Shown here one piece after another: positions 36,204-50,533 of a stretch of DNA of 64,000 nucleotides (its first letter is position 1; each line of letters starts with the position of its first letter). Source of the DNA: Actinomycetota bacterium (GTDB lineage: Bacteria > Actinomycetota > Actinomycetes > S36-B12); assembly GCA_030645615.1 (NCBI GenBank), contig JAUSNB010000014.1, positions 1 through 64,000 of the forward strand. The letters run 5' to 3'. Both the position numbers and the translations under genes were made by a program. The notes beneath the pieces were generated by a model, which saw only the letters and a list, made by a program, of their open reading frames with translations, was not told the origin of the DNA and ran no database searches.

Positions 36204-36682
36204 GCGCTGGCGGCGTCCGGGCGGTCATGCTCGACGCCCTCGACACCGCCGCCGGGCTCATCGGCCTCGGCTCGTCGATACGGGTCCGGGTCCCCGGCGA
36301 AGCTAGCGCCCGCTGCCTGGGCGTGGACCTCGGCATCGGCCATGGCGGCCTGCTTCAGCAGGTCCTCCAACTGGCGCGCGGTCTCGGGGATCGCGTCGGG
36401 GATGAACTCCAGCGTCGGCGTGAACTTGATGCCGGTCTGCTTGCCCACCTCGCTGCGCAGCACGCCCTTGGCCGAGGCCAACGCGGCCGCGGTCGAGGCA
36501 CGGGCCTCATCGTCGCCGTACACCGTGTAGAACACCGATGCCTCGCGCAGGTCAGGGGTGACCCGCACGTCCGTGATCGTGATGAAGCCCAGTCGGGGAT
36601 CCTTGATCCGGAACTCCAAGGCCCCGGCGACGATCACCTTGATCCGGTCGGCCATCTTGCGCTGCCGCGCCTCGCTGCTCAT
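36200..36682 (-). CDS. rbfA: 30S ribosome-binding factor A
   Basis: KH-like protein that helps mature the 16S 5' end and aids cold adaptation. The 160-residue protein has KMADRIKVIVAGALEFRIKD at the start, then GFITITDVRVTPDLREASVFYTVYG and LEFIPDAIPETARQLEDLL. The C-terminal 35 residues are acidic and variable. It follows infB by 52 bp; many actinobacteria have a DUF503 gene in between, which is missing here. It is coupled to truB. Confidence 0.95.
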   Translation of the reverse strand: MSSEARQRKMADRIKVIVAGALEFRIKDPRLGFITITDVRVTPDLREASVFYTVYGDDEARASTAAALASAKGVLRSEVGKQTGIKFTPTLEFIPDAIPETARQLEDLLKQAAMADAEVHAQAAGASFAGDPDPYRRAEADEPGGGVEGVEHDRPDAASA

Positions 36683-36706
36683 CCGTGCTCCTCCTGGGCC
36701 GCACTC

Positions 36707-36730
36707 CCGTTCGTGACTCCGTTCGTGACT
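36707..36730. repeat. 12-bp tandem repeat between infB and rbfA
   Basis: CCGTTCGTGACT occurs twice in direct succession (36707-36718 and 36719-36730), right after the infB stop codon. It looks like a simple replication-slippage duplication. Confidence 0.7.
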
Positions 36731-36734
36731 CCGG

Positions 36735-39449
<2,715 letters not shown>

Positions 39450-39574
39450 GTCTCTCCTGTCTTGGCCCGGGCGGGGTGCACGGGACCGTCAGTGCGAACG
39501 TTGCATCTTCATGCTCGTGCGCTCATGGGGTGTTCATCCTCGAATCACTCCCGATCCGCTGGACCTGAGCTTGG

Positions 39575-39895
39575 TCAGGCCTTGCCGGCCCCGGACGGTT
39601 GCCCGGGGGTCGTGCCCTGCTCCAGCTCGACGCGCACGGCGACCAGGTCCAATGGACCCGGGGCGCGTAGTGCGCGAGCCAAGGACCGTCGGCGCTCGGC
39701 GCGCTCCAGGCACTGCAGGTCCGGATGCAGGTACGCACCACGGCCCGGCAGCCGCCGGCCAGGATCTGGGACACAGGCCCCGGACACCGCGACGACCCTC
39801 AACAGGTCTGTCTGTGCAGACCGCCCCCGGCATCCCACGCAGGTGCGCACGGGACCGGGCGGACTGCCCGCCAAGGAGTGTACCTCGCCGGACAC
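39575..39895 (-). CDS. rnpM: YlxR-family RNA-binding protein (RnpM)
   Basis: A small RNA-binding protein (106 residues) of the YlxR/DUF448 family, reported to modulate RNase P in Bacillus. The family core is clear: RTCVGCRGR at about residue 17, then LLRVV, and GRGAYLHPDLQCLERA. It sits between nusA and infB as in nearly all Gram-positive genomes. Start GTG at 39895 is five bases from the nusA stop; GTG at 39850 just before RTCVGC is an alternative. The 125 bp up to infB holds no clear feature beyond the infB ribosome-binding site. Confidence 0.85.
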   Translation of the reverse strand: MSGEVHSLAGSPPGPVRTCVGCRGRSAQTDLLRVVAVSGACVPDPGRRLPGRGAYLHPDLQCLERAERRRSLARALRAPGPLDLVAVRVELEQGTTPGQPSGAGKA

Positions 39896-39900
39896 CCGGC

Positions 39901-40902
39901 TCAGTCCGTGGCCGGGCCGGGGGCTACCGGGCCGGCGACTGCCGTGTCGGCCCGGATGTCGATGCGCCACCCCGTGAGGCGGGCCGCCAGCCGGGCGTTC
40001 TGGCCCTCGCGGCCGATGGCCAGGGACAACTGGTAATCCGGGACGATGACCCGGGCGGCACGAGCGACCGGATCCACGATCAGCACGCCGGACACCCGCG
40101 CAGGCGACAGCGCGTGCGCGATCATCTCCGCCGGGTCATCGGCATGGTCGACGATGTCGATCTTCTCGCCGTTCAGCTCGGCCATGACCTGGCGCACGCG
40201 CTGGCCCAGCGGTCCGATGCAGGCGCCCTTGGCGTTGACTCCCGGGACCGTGGAGCGGACGGCGATCTTCGTGCGGTGCCCCGCCTCCCGGGCGATGGCG
40301 GTGATCTGGACGGAGCCGTCGGCGATCTCCGGCACCTCAAGGGCGAACAGGGCCTTGACGAGGTTCGGATGGGTCCGCGACACGGTCACCTGCGGTCCCT
40401 TGAAGCCCTTGCGGACATTGGTGACCAGGCACTTGATCCGGGTGCCGTGCGGGTAGGGCTCCCCGGGCGCCTGCTCCTCGGGCGGCAGGTTGGCCTCCAC
40501 CTTGCCGATGTCGACCCGCACCATGCGCGGGTTGCTGGACTGCTGGACGACCCCGGAGACGAGGTCGCCCTCGCGGCCGGAGAACTCCAGCATGGTGGCA
40601 TCGCCCTCGGCGTCCCGGAGCCGGGCCAGGAGGACCTGCCGGGCGGTCGTCGCCGCTATCCGGCCGAAGCCATCCGGGGTGTCGTCGAACTCACGGAGAA
40701 TCACGCCGTCCTCGTCGGTCTCGGCCGCCCAGACCGTCACGTGGCCGGTCTTGCGGTCGAGGGTCACCCGGGCCTTCGCGGCCGCCCCCTCGGTGCGGTG
40801 GTAGGCGACAAGGAGCGCCTGCTCGATCGTCTCGACCACGAGGTCCAGCGAGAGGTCCTTCTCGCGCACAAGCGCCTTCAGCGCACTGACGTCGATGTCC
40901 AT
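39901..40902 (-). CDS. nusA: transcription termination/antitermination protein NusA
   Basis: RNA polymerase-associated factor that affects pausing, termination and rRNA antitermination. The 333-residue protein has the N-terminal polymerase-binding domain (residues 1-110), an S1 domain ([10 protein letters not shown]), and two KH domains ([22 protein letters not shown] [16 protein letters not shown], and [18 protein letters not shown]). The C-terminal acidic repeats of E. coli NusA are absent, as in mycobacteria. ATG at 40902, five bases after rimP. Confidence 0.96.
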   Translation of the reverse strand: MDIDVSALKALVREKDLSLDLVVETIEQALLVAYHRTEGAAAKARVTLDRKTGHVTVWAAETDEDGVILREFDDTPDGFGRIAATTARQVLLARLRDAEGDATMLEFSGREGDLVSGVVQQSSNPRMVRVDIGKVEANLPPEEQAPGEPYPHGTRIKCLVTNVRKGFKGPQVTVSRTHPNLVKALFALEVPEIADGSVQITAIAREAGHRTKIAVRSTVPGVNAKGACIGPLGQRVRQVMAELNGEKIDIVDHADDPAEMIAHALSPARVSGVLIVDPVARAARVIVPDYQLSLAIGREGQNARLAARLTGWRIDIRADTAVAGPVAPGPATD

Positions 40903-40907
40903 GGTCG

Positions 40908-41420
40908 CTACTCCTCATCCTGCTGGGCCTCGTCCTGCCGGGCCTCGTCCGCGGCGGGAACCCGGTTGAACTCCACCTGGACGAGCGCGCTGTCCACGGT
41001 GGCGATATCAAGCAGGACGTCGCCCGTCGCCGTGGCGAGCGTCACCTGCTGCTCGCTCGGCATGCCGGCGATCCGTCCGTCGACAACCGTGCCGTCGCTG
41101 CGGGCCACGTGCACGAGGCGCCCCTTGGCCCGGCGCCAATGGCGCGGCTCGGTGAGAGGGCGGTCGACCCCGGGTGAGGTCACCTCGAGCACGAAGGGCC
41201 CCGGCAACTCGTCGGACAGCGGCGGCTCGTCGAGGAGTGCGGAGGCCTGCTGGCTCACGGCGGCGACGAGGTCGAGGTCGACTCCCCCGTCCTTGTCGAT
41301 GACCACCCGCACGACGTGGCGGCGACCCACCTTGGCCACCTCGACGGCCTCGACGTCGACGCCCATGCTCGCCAGCGGGCCGGACAGCCCGGACTTGACC
41401 ACGTCTGCGGATGCGGTCAT
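40908..41420 (-). CDS. rimP: ribosome maturation factor RimP
   Basis: Helps assemble the 30S head by aiding S19 and S12 binding. The 170-residue protein shows [34 protein letters not shown] (the strongest family motif) and [19 protein letters not shown]. The tail is Glu/Gln/Asp-rich. ATG at 41420 with GGGAGG upstream; longer versions in frame would run antisense through the next genes and are rejected. It is the first gene of the nusA-infB operon and reads away from the lipoprotein gene at 41508 across 87 bp, which must hold both promoters. Confidence 0.94.
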   Translation of the reverse strand: MTASADVVKSGLSGPLASMGVDVEAVEVAKVGRRHVVRVVIDKDGGVDLDLVAAVSQQASALLDEPPLSDELPGPFVLEVTSPGVDRPLTEPRHWRRAKGRLVHVARSDGTVVDGRIAGMPSEQQVTLATATGDVLLDIATVDSALVQVEFNRVPAADEARQDEAQQDEE

Positions 41421-41507
41421 GGCGCCTCCCGGGGATCCTGTTGTGGTCGAGCAGTTGTCGGTCTTGGTGGTACCGGAACTGTACCCACCGCATGCCATCC
41501 TTGGCAC

Positions 41508-41990
41508 ATGCCAGCGCCAGCACGGCCCGTCCGCCTGACCAGGCGCCAGGCCCTGGCCGGGGTTGCCACGCTCGGGCCGGTCGCCTTGCTCGCCGCCTGC
41601 AGCAGCGGCGACACGCCGGACGAGCCGGTGCCGTCGTCGCCGGAGCAGACCGTTGCCTCGGCGCAGGCCGCCGCCGAGCAACGGCTGATCGACGGGTACG
41701 AGGCCACGATCGCCGCCCATCCCGGCCTCGCCGCCACTCTCACCCCCCTCCGCGACCAGCACATGGCCCATGCTGACGCACTCGGTGGCAGCCCGGGCGC
41801 CGGGACGGCCACCGTCGCGCCATCGCAGGGCGCGGCCATCGCCGCCCTCGTGACGGCCGAGCGCCAGGCCGCGCGCGACCGCATCGGCGCCTGCGTCGAG
41901 GCCAGGGAGCCCGGACTGGCCCGGCTGCTCGCGTTCATCGCCGCGTCGGAGGCCTCCCATGTCCCCGCCCTGCGGAGCCTGGGGGCATGA
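41508..41990 (+). CDS. Tat-exported lipoprotein, DUF4439-associated
   Basis: A 160-residue predicted lipoprotein. The N-terminus has a twin-arginine-like RLTRRQALAG, a hydrophobic segment and the lipobox LLAAC (Cys at about residue 31). The rest is helical and Ala-rich (QRLIDGYEATIAAHPGLAATL, AAIAALVTAERQAARD), like a ferritin-like bundle. Its stop overlaps the start of the DUF4439 gene as ATGA. The same pair stands next to rimP in mycobacteria, as far as I recall. Function unknown. ATG at 41508 is chosen because it begins the signal peptide. Confidence 0.8.
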   Translation: MPAPARPVRLTRRQALAGVATLGPVALLAACSSGDTPDEPVPSSPEQTVASAQAAAEQRLIDGYEATIAAHPGLAATLTPLRDQHMAHADALGGSPGAGTATVAPSQGAAIAALVTAERQAARDRIGACVEAREPGLARLLAFIAASEASHVPALRSLGA

Positions 41991-42391
41991 CCGCCCAGGA
42001 GGCGTGGCCAGCGGTCGTCGCCGGGGAGGACGCGGCGGTGTTCGCGTACTCAGTGGCGGGCGCGCGGGTGGCGACGTCGGAACTCCGCGCCGCGCGGGCA
42101 GGACTGGACGCCCACCGGGCCAACCGCGACCGGGCCGCGAGCCTGGCAACGCAGGCCGGGGGAACACTGCCGACGCCGGCGGCCGCGTATGAACTCCCGT
42201 TCCCCGTGCGGACGCCCGGGCGGGCTCGCGAATTGCTCGCGCTGGTCGACAACCGACTGGTCGCGCTGTATGCCGAGGCAGCAGAGGCAGCCGCGGGCCC
42301 GGACCGCCGGTGGGCAGCCAGGCGCGCGGCGGAGTGCGCCACCCGAGCGGTCAGCTGGGGCGCGGCTCCGCAGGCCTTCCCGACCGGCTGA
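41987..42391 (+). CDS. DUF4439 ferritin-like domain protein
   Basis: A 134-residue, mainly helical protein of the DUF4439 (ferritin-like) family, recognised from AWPAVVAGEDAAVFAYSVAGAR and the Ala-rich helices that follow (LLALVDNRLVALYAEAA). No clear set of iron ligands (E-x2-H pairs) is visible, so metal binding is doubtful. ATG at 41987 is coupled to the upstream lipoprotein gene. The convergent TSUP gene's stop codon begins at the very next base, leaving no room for a terminator. Confidence 0.8.
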   Translation: MTAQEAWPAVVAGEDAAVFAYSVAGARVATSELRAARAGLDAHRANRDRAASLATQAGGTLPTPAAAYELPFPVRTPGRARELLALVDNRLVALYAEAAEAAAGPDRRWAARRAAECATRAVSWGAAPQAFPTG

Positions 42392-43168
42392 TCACGGCAG
42401 CAGGTCCCACGCCAGCCGCACGATCAGCAGGCCGACGACGGCGAGGAACACGGCCCGCACGAAGCCACTCCCCCGCGTGATCGCCATGCGGGCTCCGATC
42501 ACCGCGCCCGCGACGTTGCACACACCCATGAGCAGGCCGAGCAGCCACAGCACCGATCCGGTGATGCCGAACACGAGAAGTGCGGCGAGGTTGGTGCCGA
42601 GGTTGACCACCTTGGCGGTGGACGACGCATTCAAGAACGAGTACCCGAGCCCGGCAACGAGGACGATGAGCAGGAACGAACCGGTGCCGGGACCGAGGAT
42701 CCCGTCGTAGAACCCGATCCCCAGAGCTGCCACGGTGGCGACGGCGTAGTGGCGACGGCCGGTCCACCTCAGCGCCTGCTCCTGACCGAGCTGGGGACGC
42801 AGCAGCGTCCACGTCCAGACGACCACGAGCAGGACAACGATGACGGGCCGGAATGCAGCTGCGGGCACGCGACTGGCGACGAGGGCGCCGGCAGCCGCTC
42901 CGGCACATGCGGCCAGGGCCATGGGAAGCGCGGTGCGGACGTCTGGCGGGGCGCGACGCACGTATGTCGCCGTCGCGGCCGACGTGCCCATCAGGGAGGA
43001 CAGCTTGTTGGTGCCAAGTGCCTGCACCGGTTCCGATCCGGGGAGCGCGATCAGCAGCGCCGGCAACTGCAGCAGGCCCCCGCCCCCGGAGATGGCATCG
43101 ACCCATCCGGCCACCCCAGCGGCCAGGCAGAGCAGGAGCAGGGTGGTTGGGTCGAGCAGGGTCTCCAC
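42392..43168 (-). CDS. TSUP-family transporter (TauE/SafE-like)
   Basis: A 258-residue membrane protein with about eight helices. AGVAGWVDAISGGGGLLQLPALL and LGTNKLSSLMGTSAA in the first half, and GFYDGILGPGTGSFLLI and ASSTAKVVNLGTNLAAL in the second, are the duplicated TauE/SafE (TSUP) motifs. Members export sulfite, sulfoacetate or related organic anions; the substrate here is unknown. The start is GTG at 43168, which shares one base with the TAG stop of the HAD gene (TAGTG), so translation is coupled. Confidence 0.87.
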   Translation of the reverse strand: METLLDPTTLLLLCLAAGVAGWVDAISGGGGLLQLPALLIALPGSEPVQALGTNKLSSLMGTSAATATYVRRAPPDVRTALPMALAACAGAAAGALVASRVPAAAFRPVIVVLLVVVWTWTLLRPQLGQEQALRWTGRRHYAVATVAALGIGFYDGILGPGTGSFLLIVLVAGLGYSFLNASSTAKVVNLGTNLAALLVFGITGSVLWLLGLLMGVCNVAGAVIGARMAITRGSGFVRAVFLAVVGLLIVRLAWDLLP

Positions 43169-43884
43169 TAGGGAAGCTGGTCCCAGCGCTCGACTATCCC
43201 GAGGATCTCCTGCAATCGCTGCGCGGTCGCGTCCGGCCTGGCCTCGGGAACCTCCCGGCCGGGGATGGTCGAGTGCGGGATCCAGATCGTGCGCATGCCG
43301 GCCTCGCGAGCGCCCTGGATGTCGTCCCACAGCCGGTCCCCCACGAAGACGGCCTCCTCGGGCCGCACGGCGAGCGCCTGCAGGACGACGCCGAAGGCCG
43401 ACGCGTGCGGCTTGGCGACCGATAGCTCGCTGGAGTAGACGGCAACGTCGATGAAGGCATCGAGATCGTCGCGCGCGAAGACCTCCTGGTGATACGAGCG
43501 CGGCCACATCGTGTTGCTCAGCACCCCGACGAGGCAGCCCCGGTCCTTCAACCCGCGGAGCAGGTCGAGCGCTTCGGGGTCCGCGTAGGTGTGCGGCAGC
43601 CAGAAGTCCAGGTAGTGGCCGAGAGCGCGGAGGTGGCGTGCATCGTTGATGTCGATTCCCTCGGCGAAGAACAGCGAATCCAGGGCGCCCGTGCTCACCG
43701 CTCCGGCCGAGGCTCGCTGCTGCTGCCAGAGCTGCTCCTCGCGGTCGCGGAGCCGGCGGGCGAGCGACGCTGCCTCGGCCGGGTCGTACACCTGGGCATA
43801 GGCGTACCACTGCGCAGTCAGGTCGACGTCGTGCCACGGCGTGAGGGTGCCGCCCCAGTCGAAGACCACCGCCCGAACGGCCAC
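43168..43884 (-). CDS. HAD-family hydrolase
   Basis: A 238-residue haloacid-dehalogenase-superfamily protein with a cap of type C1. Motif I is FDWGGTLTP: the nucleophile Asp is there, but the second acid of DxD is Gly, as in many uncharacterised HADs. Motif II is GVLSNTMW, motif III is KPHASAFG, and motif IV is FVGDRLWDDIQGAREAGM. Substrate unknown. ATG at 43884 is one base from the proS stop. It is coupled to the TSUP gene. The missing motif-I acid makes normal phosphatase activity uncertain. Confidence 0.85.
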   Translation of the reverse strand: MAVRAVVFDWGGTLTPWHDVDLTAQWYAYAQVYDPAEAASLARRLRDREEQLWQQQRASAGAVSTGALDSLFFAEGIDINDARHLRALGHYLDFWLPHTYADPEALDLLRGLKDRGCLVGVLSNTMWPRSYHQEVFARDDLDAFIDVAVYSSELSVAKPHASAFGVVLQALAVRPEEAVFVGDRLWDDIQGAREAGMRTIWIPHSTIPGREVPEARPDATAQRLQEILGIVERWDQLP

Positions 43885-43885
43885 G

Positions 43886-45655
43886 TCAGCCCCCGGCCTT
43901 CACCAGGCGCGCCAGCGTCCCGACCGCCTCGGCCAAGGGGATGTCGGTGCGTTCCCCCGTGCGCCGGTCCTTGACCTCGACGACCCCGTCGACCAAGCGC
44001 TTGCCCACGACCACGATCGTCGGCACCCCGAGCAGCTCGGAGTCGTTGAACTTCACGCCCGGTGACACCCCGCGACGGTCGTCCAGCAGTACGCGGACGC
44101 CCTGCTCGGCCAATTCCGACGCCAGGCGGTCGGCCTCCTCGAAGGGCTCGTCCGCCTTCCCGGTGGCGATGACGTGGACGTCGGCCGGGGAGACCTCCCG
44201 CGGCCAGATCAGGCCCTTGTCATCGTGGGACTGCTCGGCGATCGCCGCGACGGCGCGCGAGACACCGATCCCGTAGGAGCCCATCGTCACGGTCACGAGC
44301 TCGCCGTGCTCGTCCAGGACGCGCAGGTCCAGTGCCTCGGCGAACTTGCGGCCCAACTGGAAGATGTGGCCTATCTCGATGCCCCGGGCCATCTCGAGCG
44401 GTCCGCCGCACCGGGGGCACAGGTCACCCGCCACGATCTCCGCCGCCTCGATGGTCCCGTCCGCCGAGAAGTCCCGGCCCATGACGAGGTCGAACACGTG
44501 CCGGCCCGGGGCGTTCGCTCCCGTGATCCAGGCGGTGCCCGGGACCACCCGTGGATCCACGAGGTAGCGGATGCCCGAGCCCGAGGACTCCCCGAGGGCC
44601 TGCGGCCCGATGTACCCCTTCACCAGGACGGGGTACGAGCGCAACTCGTCCTCGTCCATCGCCACGGGCTCGTCCGGATGGAGCACCGCCGCAAGCCGCT
44701 TCATGTCCACCTCGCGGTCGCCCGGCAGGCCCACGACGAGCGGGTAGCGGGTCGCGTCGGGGCGCGTCACGGCAAGGACGACGTTCTTCAAGGTGTCACC
44801 TGCGTCCCACGGAAGCCCCGGGCGCGCATGGTGCGCGTTCGCGTGGTCGACCAGCGAGGAGATCGTCGGCGTGTCCGGGGTGTCCTCCACGTGGGCAGCG
44901 GGCAGGCCGTCATACCCGATCGTCGGTGGTGCAGGGGTCACGACCGCCTCGACATTGGCGGCGTAGTCCCCCGTGGCGCACCGCACGTACGTGTCCTCGC
45001 CGTTGTCGGTCATGGCGAGGAACTCCTCCGACGCCGAGCCGCCCATCGCGCCGGACATGGCCGAGACGATCACGTAGCCCAGTCCGAGTCGGTCGAATGT
45101 CGCGACGTAGGCATCGCGATGCCGCTGGTAGGAGCGCTCGAGGCCAGCATCGTCGATATCGAAGGAGTACGAGTCCTTCATGACGAACTCCCGGCCCCGC
45201 AGGATGCCGGCGCGCGGCCGCGCCTCGTCGCGGTACTTGGTCTGGATCTGGTAGATCACCAACGGCAGGTCCTTGTACGAGGAGTACTCCCCCTTGACCA
45301 TGAGGGTGAACATCTCCTCGTGGGTCGGGCCTAGGAGGTAGTCGTTCCCCTTGCGGTCCTTGAGCCTGAAGATGCCGTCGCCGTAGTCGGTCCATCGCTG
45401 GCTCGCCTCGTACGGCTCGCGGGGCAGGAGCGCGGGAAAGTGCACTTCCTGGAAGCCGGCCCGGTCCATCTCCTCGCGGATGATCCGCTCGACGTTCCGG
45501 TACACGAGGTAGCCGAGGGGCAGCCATGAGAACACGCCAGGGGCGACGCGCCGGACATACCCGCCCCGCACGAGCAGCCGATGGCTCGGCACCTCGGCAT
45601 CGGCCGGATCGTCCCTGAGGGTCCGCAGGAACAGCGTCGACATGCGCAGGATCAC
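43886..45655 (-). CDS. proS: prolyl-tRNA synthetase
   Basis: Class II aminoacyl-tRNA synthetase of 589 residues, the bacterial form with an editing insertion between motifs 2 and 3. Recognisable parts are [14 protein letters not shown], the motif-2 region [25 protein letters not shown] (in part), the editing domain and [17 protein letters not shown] (motif 3). GTG at 45655 ([12 protein letters not shown]) fits the longer N-terminus of mycobacterial ProS; ATG at 45643 is the alternative. Location near rimP-nusA is conserved. Confidence 0.96.
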   Translation of the reverse strand: MILRMSTLFLRTLRDDPADAEVPSHRLLVRGGYVRRVAPGVFSWLPLGYLVYRNVERIIREEMDRAGFQEVHFPALLPREPYEASQRWTDYGDGIFRLKDRKGNDYLLGPTHEEMFTLMVKGEYSSYKDLPLVIYQIQTKYRDEARPRAGILRGREFVMKDSYSFDIDDAGLERSYQRHRDAYVATFDRLGLGYVIVSAMSGAMGGSASEEFLAMTDNGEDTYVRCATGDYAANVEAVVTPAPPTIGYDGLPAAHVEDTPDTPTISSLVDHANAHHARPGLPWDAGDTLKNVVLAVTRPDATRYPLVVGLPGDREVDMKRLAAVLHPDEPVAMDEDELRSYPVLVKGYIGPQALGESSGSGIRYLVDPRVVPGTAWITGANAPGRHVFDLVMGRDFSADGTIEAAEIVAGDLCPRCGGPLEMARGIEIGHIFQLGRKFAEALDLRVLDEHGELVTVTMGSYGIGVSRAVAAIAEQSHDDKGLIWPREVSPADVHVIATGKADEPFEEADRLASELAEQGVRVLLDDRRGVSPGVKFNDSELLGVPTIVVVGKRLVDGVVEVKDRRTGERTDIPLAEAVGTLARLVKAGG

Positions 45656-45701
45656 GGCGACAGCCTATTGGCCGCCCCGGTCGCCATCCCCCCGCCTCAA
45701 T

Positions 45702-45750
45702 CTTGAGGTTGGCGTGGCAATCGACCCCGAGAACCCACGCCAACCTCAAG
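45702..45750. repeat. dispersed palindromic repeat, copy 2
   Basis: CTTGAGGTTGGCGTGG (45702-45717) and its exact complement CCACGCCAACCTCAAG (45735-45750) form a 16-base stem around a 17-base centre. The first 13 bases of the arm equal those of copy 1 at 21383. It lies between the proS start and the glycosidase stop codon. Confidence 0.75.
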
Positions 45751-45756
45751 GTCGGG

Positions 45757-48417
<2,661 letters not shown>

Positions 48418-48443
48418 CTGCCGAGACTAGGACAACGGCGGCG

Positions 48444-49310
48444 CTAGAACAGCACCGTCGCGAAAGCGCCGACCTCGCGGAAGCCCACTGCGCGGTAGGC
48501 CTTGCGTGCCGCCGTGTTGTAGTCGTTGACGTACAGGGACACCGACGGTGCGATCGTGGCCCGGGCCAGCGCCACCACGGCGGCCATGCCGGCCTCCGAG
48601 ATCCGCTGGCCGCGGTGGGCGGGATCCACCCACACCCCCTGCACCTGGCAGGCGGCGCCGCTGACCGCCCCGACCTCTGCCTTGAAGACGACGGTGCCCG
48701 CCTCGATGCGCGAGAAGGAACGCCTCTCCGACACGATCTCGGCGATGCGCGCCCGGTAAGCGAGGCCGAGGCCGCCGGCCGTGGGCGACACTCCGACCTC
48801 AGCCGTGAACATGTCGGTGCATGCGGGCACCAGCAGGTCGAGGTCGTCCTGCGACGAGGCCCGCACCCGCGGGTCGGGCGGCAGCCATGGGTCGTGATCG
48901 ATGAGCATCAGCGGCTGGGACGCCCGCACCTCGCGCGCAGGGCCCCAGGCCGGTTCCAGCAGCCGCCACAGGTCCAGCACCTCCTCGGCCGGACCGACGA
49001 GCGACGAGCATCGGCGCCCGCGAGGTCTCAGCCGGTCCGCGAAGGCGGCGCGGGACTGCGGCGTCGTCGCCACGGGCACGAGGTTGGCGCCCACGTACAC
49101 CAGCGAGGCAAGTCCCGTCCCGGTGAAGTACCCGAGCAGGTCCCCACCGAGCCGCCACGGGTCGGCACCGGCCTGGGCCACCCGCGATGCGACGAAGCAG
49201 TGCGCCACCGGGTCCTGGGCGAGCAAGGCGACGACCGCATCGGTCTCGCGGGCAGTGATCGGCCGCACCGAGCCGACGACCTGCGAGCCGACGACTCCCG
49301 AAAGCGTCAC
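48444..49310 (-). CDS. DUF4081 domain-containing GNAT acetyltransferase
   Basis: A 288-residue protein with an N-terminal DUF4081 domain (about 10-150; PVAHCFVASRVAQAG is characteristic) and a C-terminal GNAT domain with the CoA-binding segment VWVDPAHRGQRISEAGM. Its mycobacterial homolog is found in the same place, just downstream of ispG-rip-dxr. The acceptor is not known. ATG at 49310 lies 14 bases from the ispG stop, so it is likely part of the same operon. Confidence 0.88.
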   Translation of the reverse strand: MTLSGVVGSQVVGSVRPITARETDAVVALLAQDPVAHCFVASRVAQAGADPWRLGGDLLGYFTGTGLASLVYVGANLVPVATTPQSRAAFADRLRPRGRRCSSLVGPAEEVLDLWRLLEPAWGPAREVRASQPLMLIDHDPWLPPDPRVRASSQDDLDLLVPACTDMFTAEVGVSPTAGGLGLAYRARIAEIVSERRSFSRIEAGTVVFKAEVGAVSGAACQVQGVWVDPAHRGQRISEAGMAAVVALARATIAPSVSLYVNDYNTAARKAYRAVGFREVGAFATVLF

Positions 49311-49324
49311 GCCGTCCCGTGCCC

Positions 49325-50482
49325 TCAGGACGTGGACACGACTGGGGTGCCCGAGATGTCGCCCATCTGCTCGGCCAGCTTCATGGCCTCCTCGATGAGG
49401 GTCTCGACGATCTGCCCTTCGGGGACCGTCTTGATGACCTCCCCGCGGACGAAGATCTGGCCCTTCCCATTGCCCGACGCGACCCCGAGGTCAGCCTCCC
49501 GGGCCTCCCCTGGGCCATTCACCACGCAGCCCATGACGGCAACGCGCAGAGGTACGTCGAGTCCCTCGAGCCCGGCAGTGACCTGCTCCGCCAAGGTGTA
49601 CACGTCGACCTGGGCACGGCCGCATGACGGGCACGACACGATCTCCAGCCCCCGCTGACGAAGGTTCAAGGACTCCAGGATCTGGTTGCCGACCTTGACC
49701 TCCTCGACCGGCGGGGCCGACAGCGACACCCTGATCGTGTCGCCGATGCCGCGGCTCAGCAGTCCGCCGAAGGCGACGGCCGACTTGATCGTGCCTTGGA
49801 AGGACGGCCCGGCCTCCGTCACGCCGAGGTGCAACGGGTAGTCGCACTGCTCGGCCAGTTGCATGTAGGCGGCCATCATGACGACGGGGTCGTGATGCTT
49901 GACCGAGATCTTGATGTCACGGAAGCCGTGCTCCTCGAAGAGGGAGGCCTCCCACAACGCGGACTCGACCAACGCCTCGGGCGTCGCCTTGCCGTGCTTC
50001 GCCAGCAGGCGAGGATCCAGTGAGCCGGCGTTGACCCCGATCCTGATCGGGGTGCCGTGATCCTTCGCCGCCCGGGCGATCTCGGCGACCTTGTCGTCGA
50101 ACTGCTTGATGTTCCCGGGGTTGACCCGGACCCCGGCGCAACCGGCCTCGATCGCCGCGAAGACGTACTTTGGCTGGAAGTGGATGTCCGCGATGACCGG
50201 GATGCCGCTCTTGCGGGCGATCTGCGGCAGGGCGTCCGCGTCGTCCTGGCTAGGCACCGCCACGCGGACGACCTGGCAGCCGGAGGCGGTCAGCTCGGCG
50301 ATCTGCTGCAGCGTGCTGTTGACGTCGGACGTCAGCGTCGTGCACATGGACTGGACGCTGATCGGTGCGTCGCCGCCGACCGCCACGGGGTGGGTGGGGT
50401 GGTTCAGCAGGATCTGCCGGGAGGCCCGGCGCGGCGCGACGACCGGTGGTGGGGCGGACGGGATGCCCAGGTTGATGGTCAC
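49325..50482 (-). CDS. ispG: 4-hydroxy-3-methylbut-2-enyl diphosphate synthase
   Basis: Fe-S enzyme of the MEP isoprenoid pathway that reduces and opens MEcPP. The 385-residue protein has the TIM-barrel N-terminal part ([25 protein letters not shown]) and a C-terminal cluster domain with cysteines in SCPSCGR and [12 protein letters not shown]. With dxr two genes away it provides two of the seven MEP steps. ATG at 50482, 51 bp after rip. Confidence 0.96.
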   Translation of the reverse strand: MTINLGIPSAPPPVVAPRRASRQILLNHPTHPVAVGGDAPISVQSMCTTLTSDVNSTLQQIAELTASGCQVVRVAVPSQDDADALPQIARKSGIPVIADIHFQPKYVFAAIEAGCAGVRVNPGNIKQFDDKVAEIARAAKDHGTPIRIGVNAGSLDPRLLAKHGKATPEALVESALWEASLFEEHGFRDIKISVKHHDPVVMMAAYMQLAEQCDYPLHLGVTEAGPSFQGTIKSAVAFGGLLSRGIGDTIRVSLSAPPVEEVKVGNQILESLNLRQRGLEIVSCPSCGRAQVDVYTLAEQVTAGLEGLDVPLRVAVMGCVVNGPGEAREADLGVASGNGKGQIFVRGEVIKTVPEGQIVETLIEEAMKLAEQMGDISGTPVVSTS

Positions 50483-50533
50483 GCCGCCATTATGACCGCC
50501 CGCGAAACCCCCGGCGAGGGGCCACTCGCCGGG

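Noticed and set aside
41421..41507. Near-palindrome GGTGGTACC...GTACCCACC between rimP and the lipoprotein gene as an operator
   Set aside because: The arms do not match without a bulge and no regulator gene is adjacent, so I did not list it.
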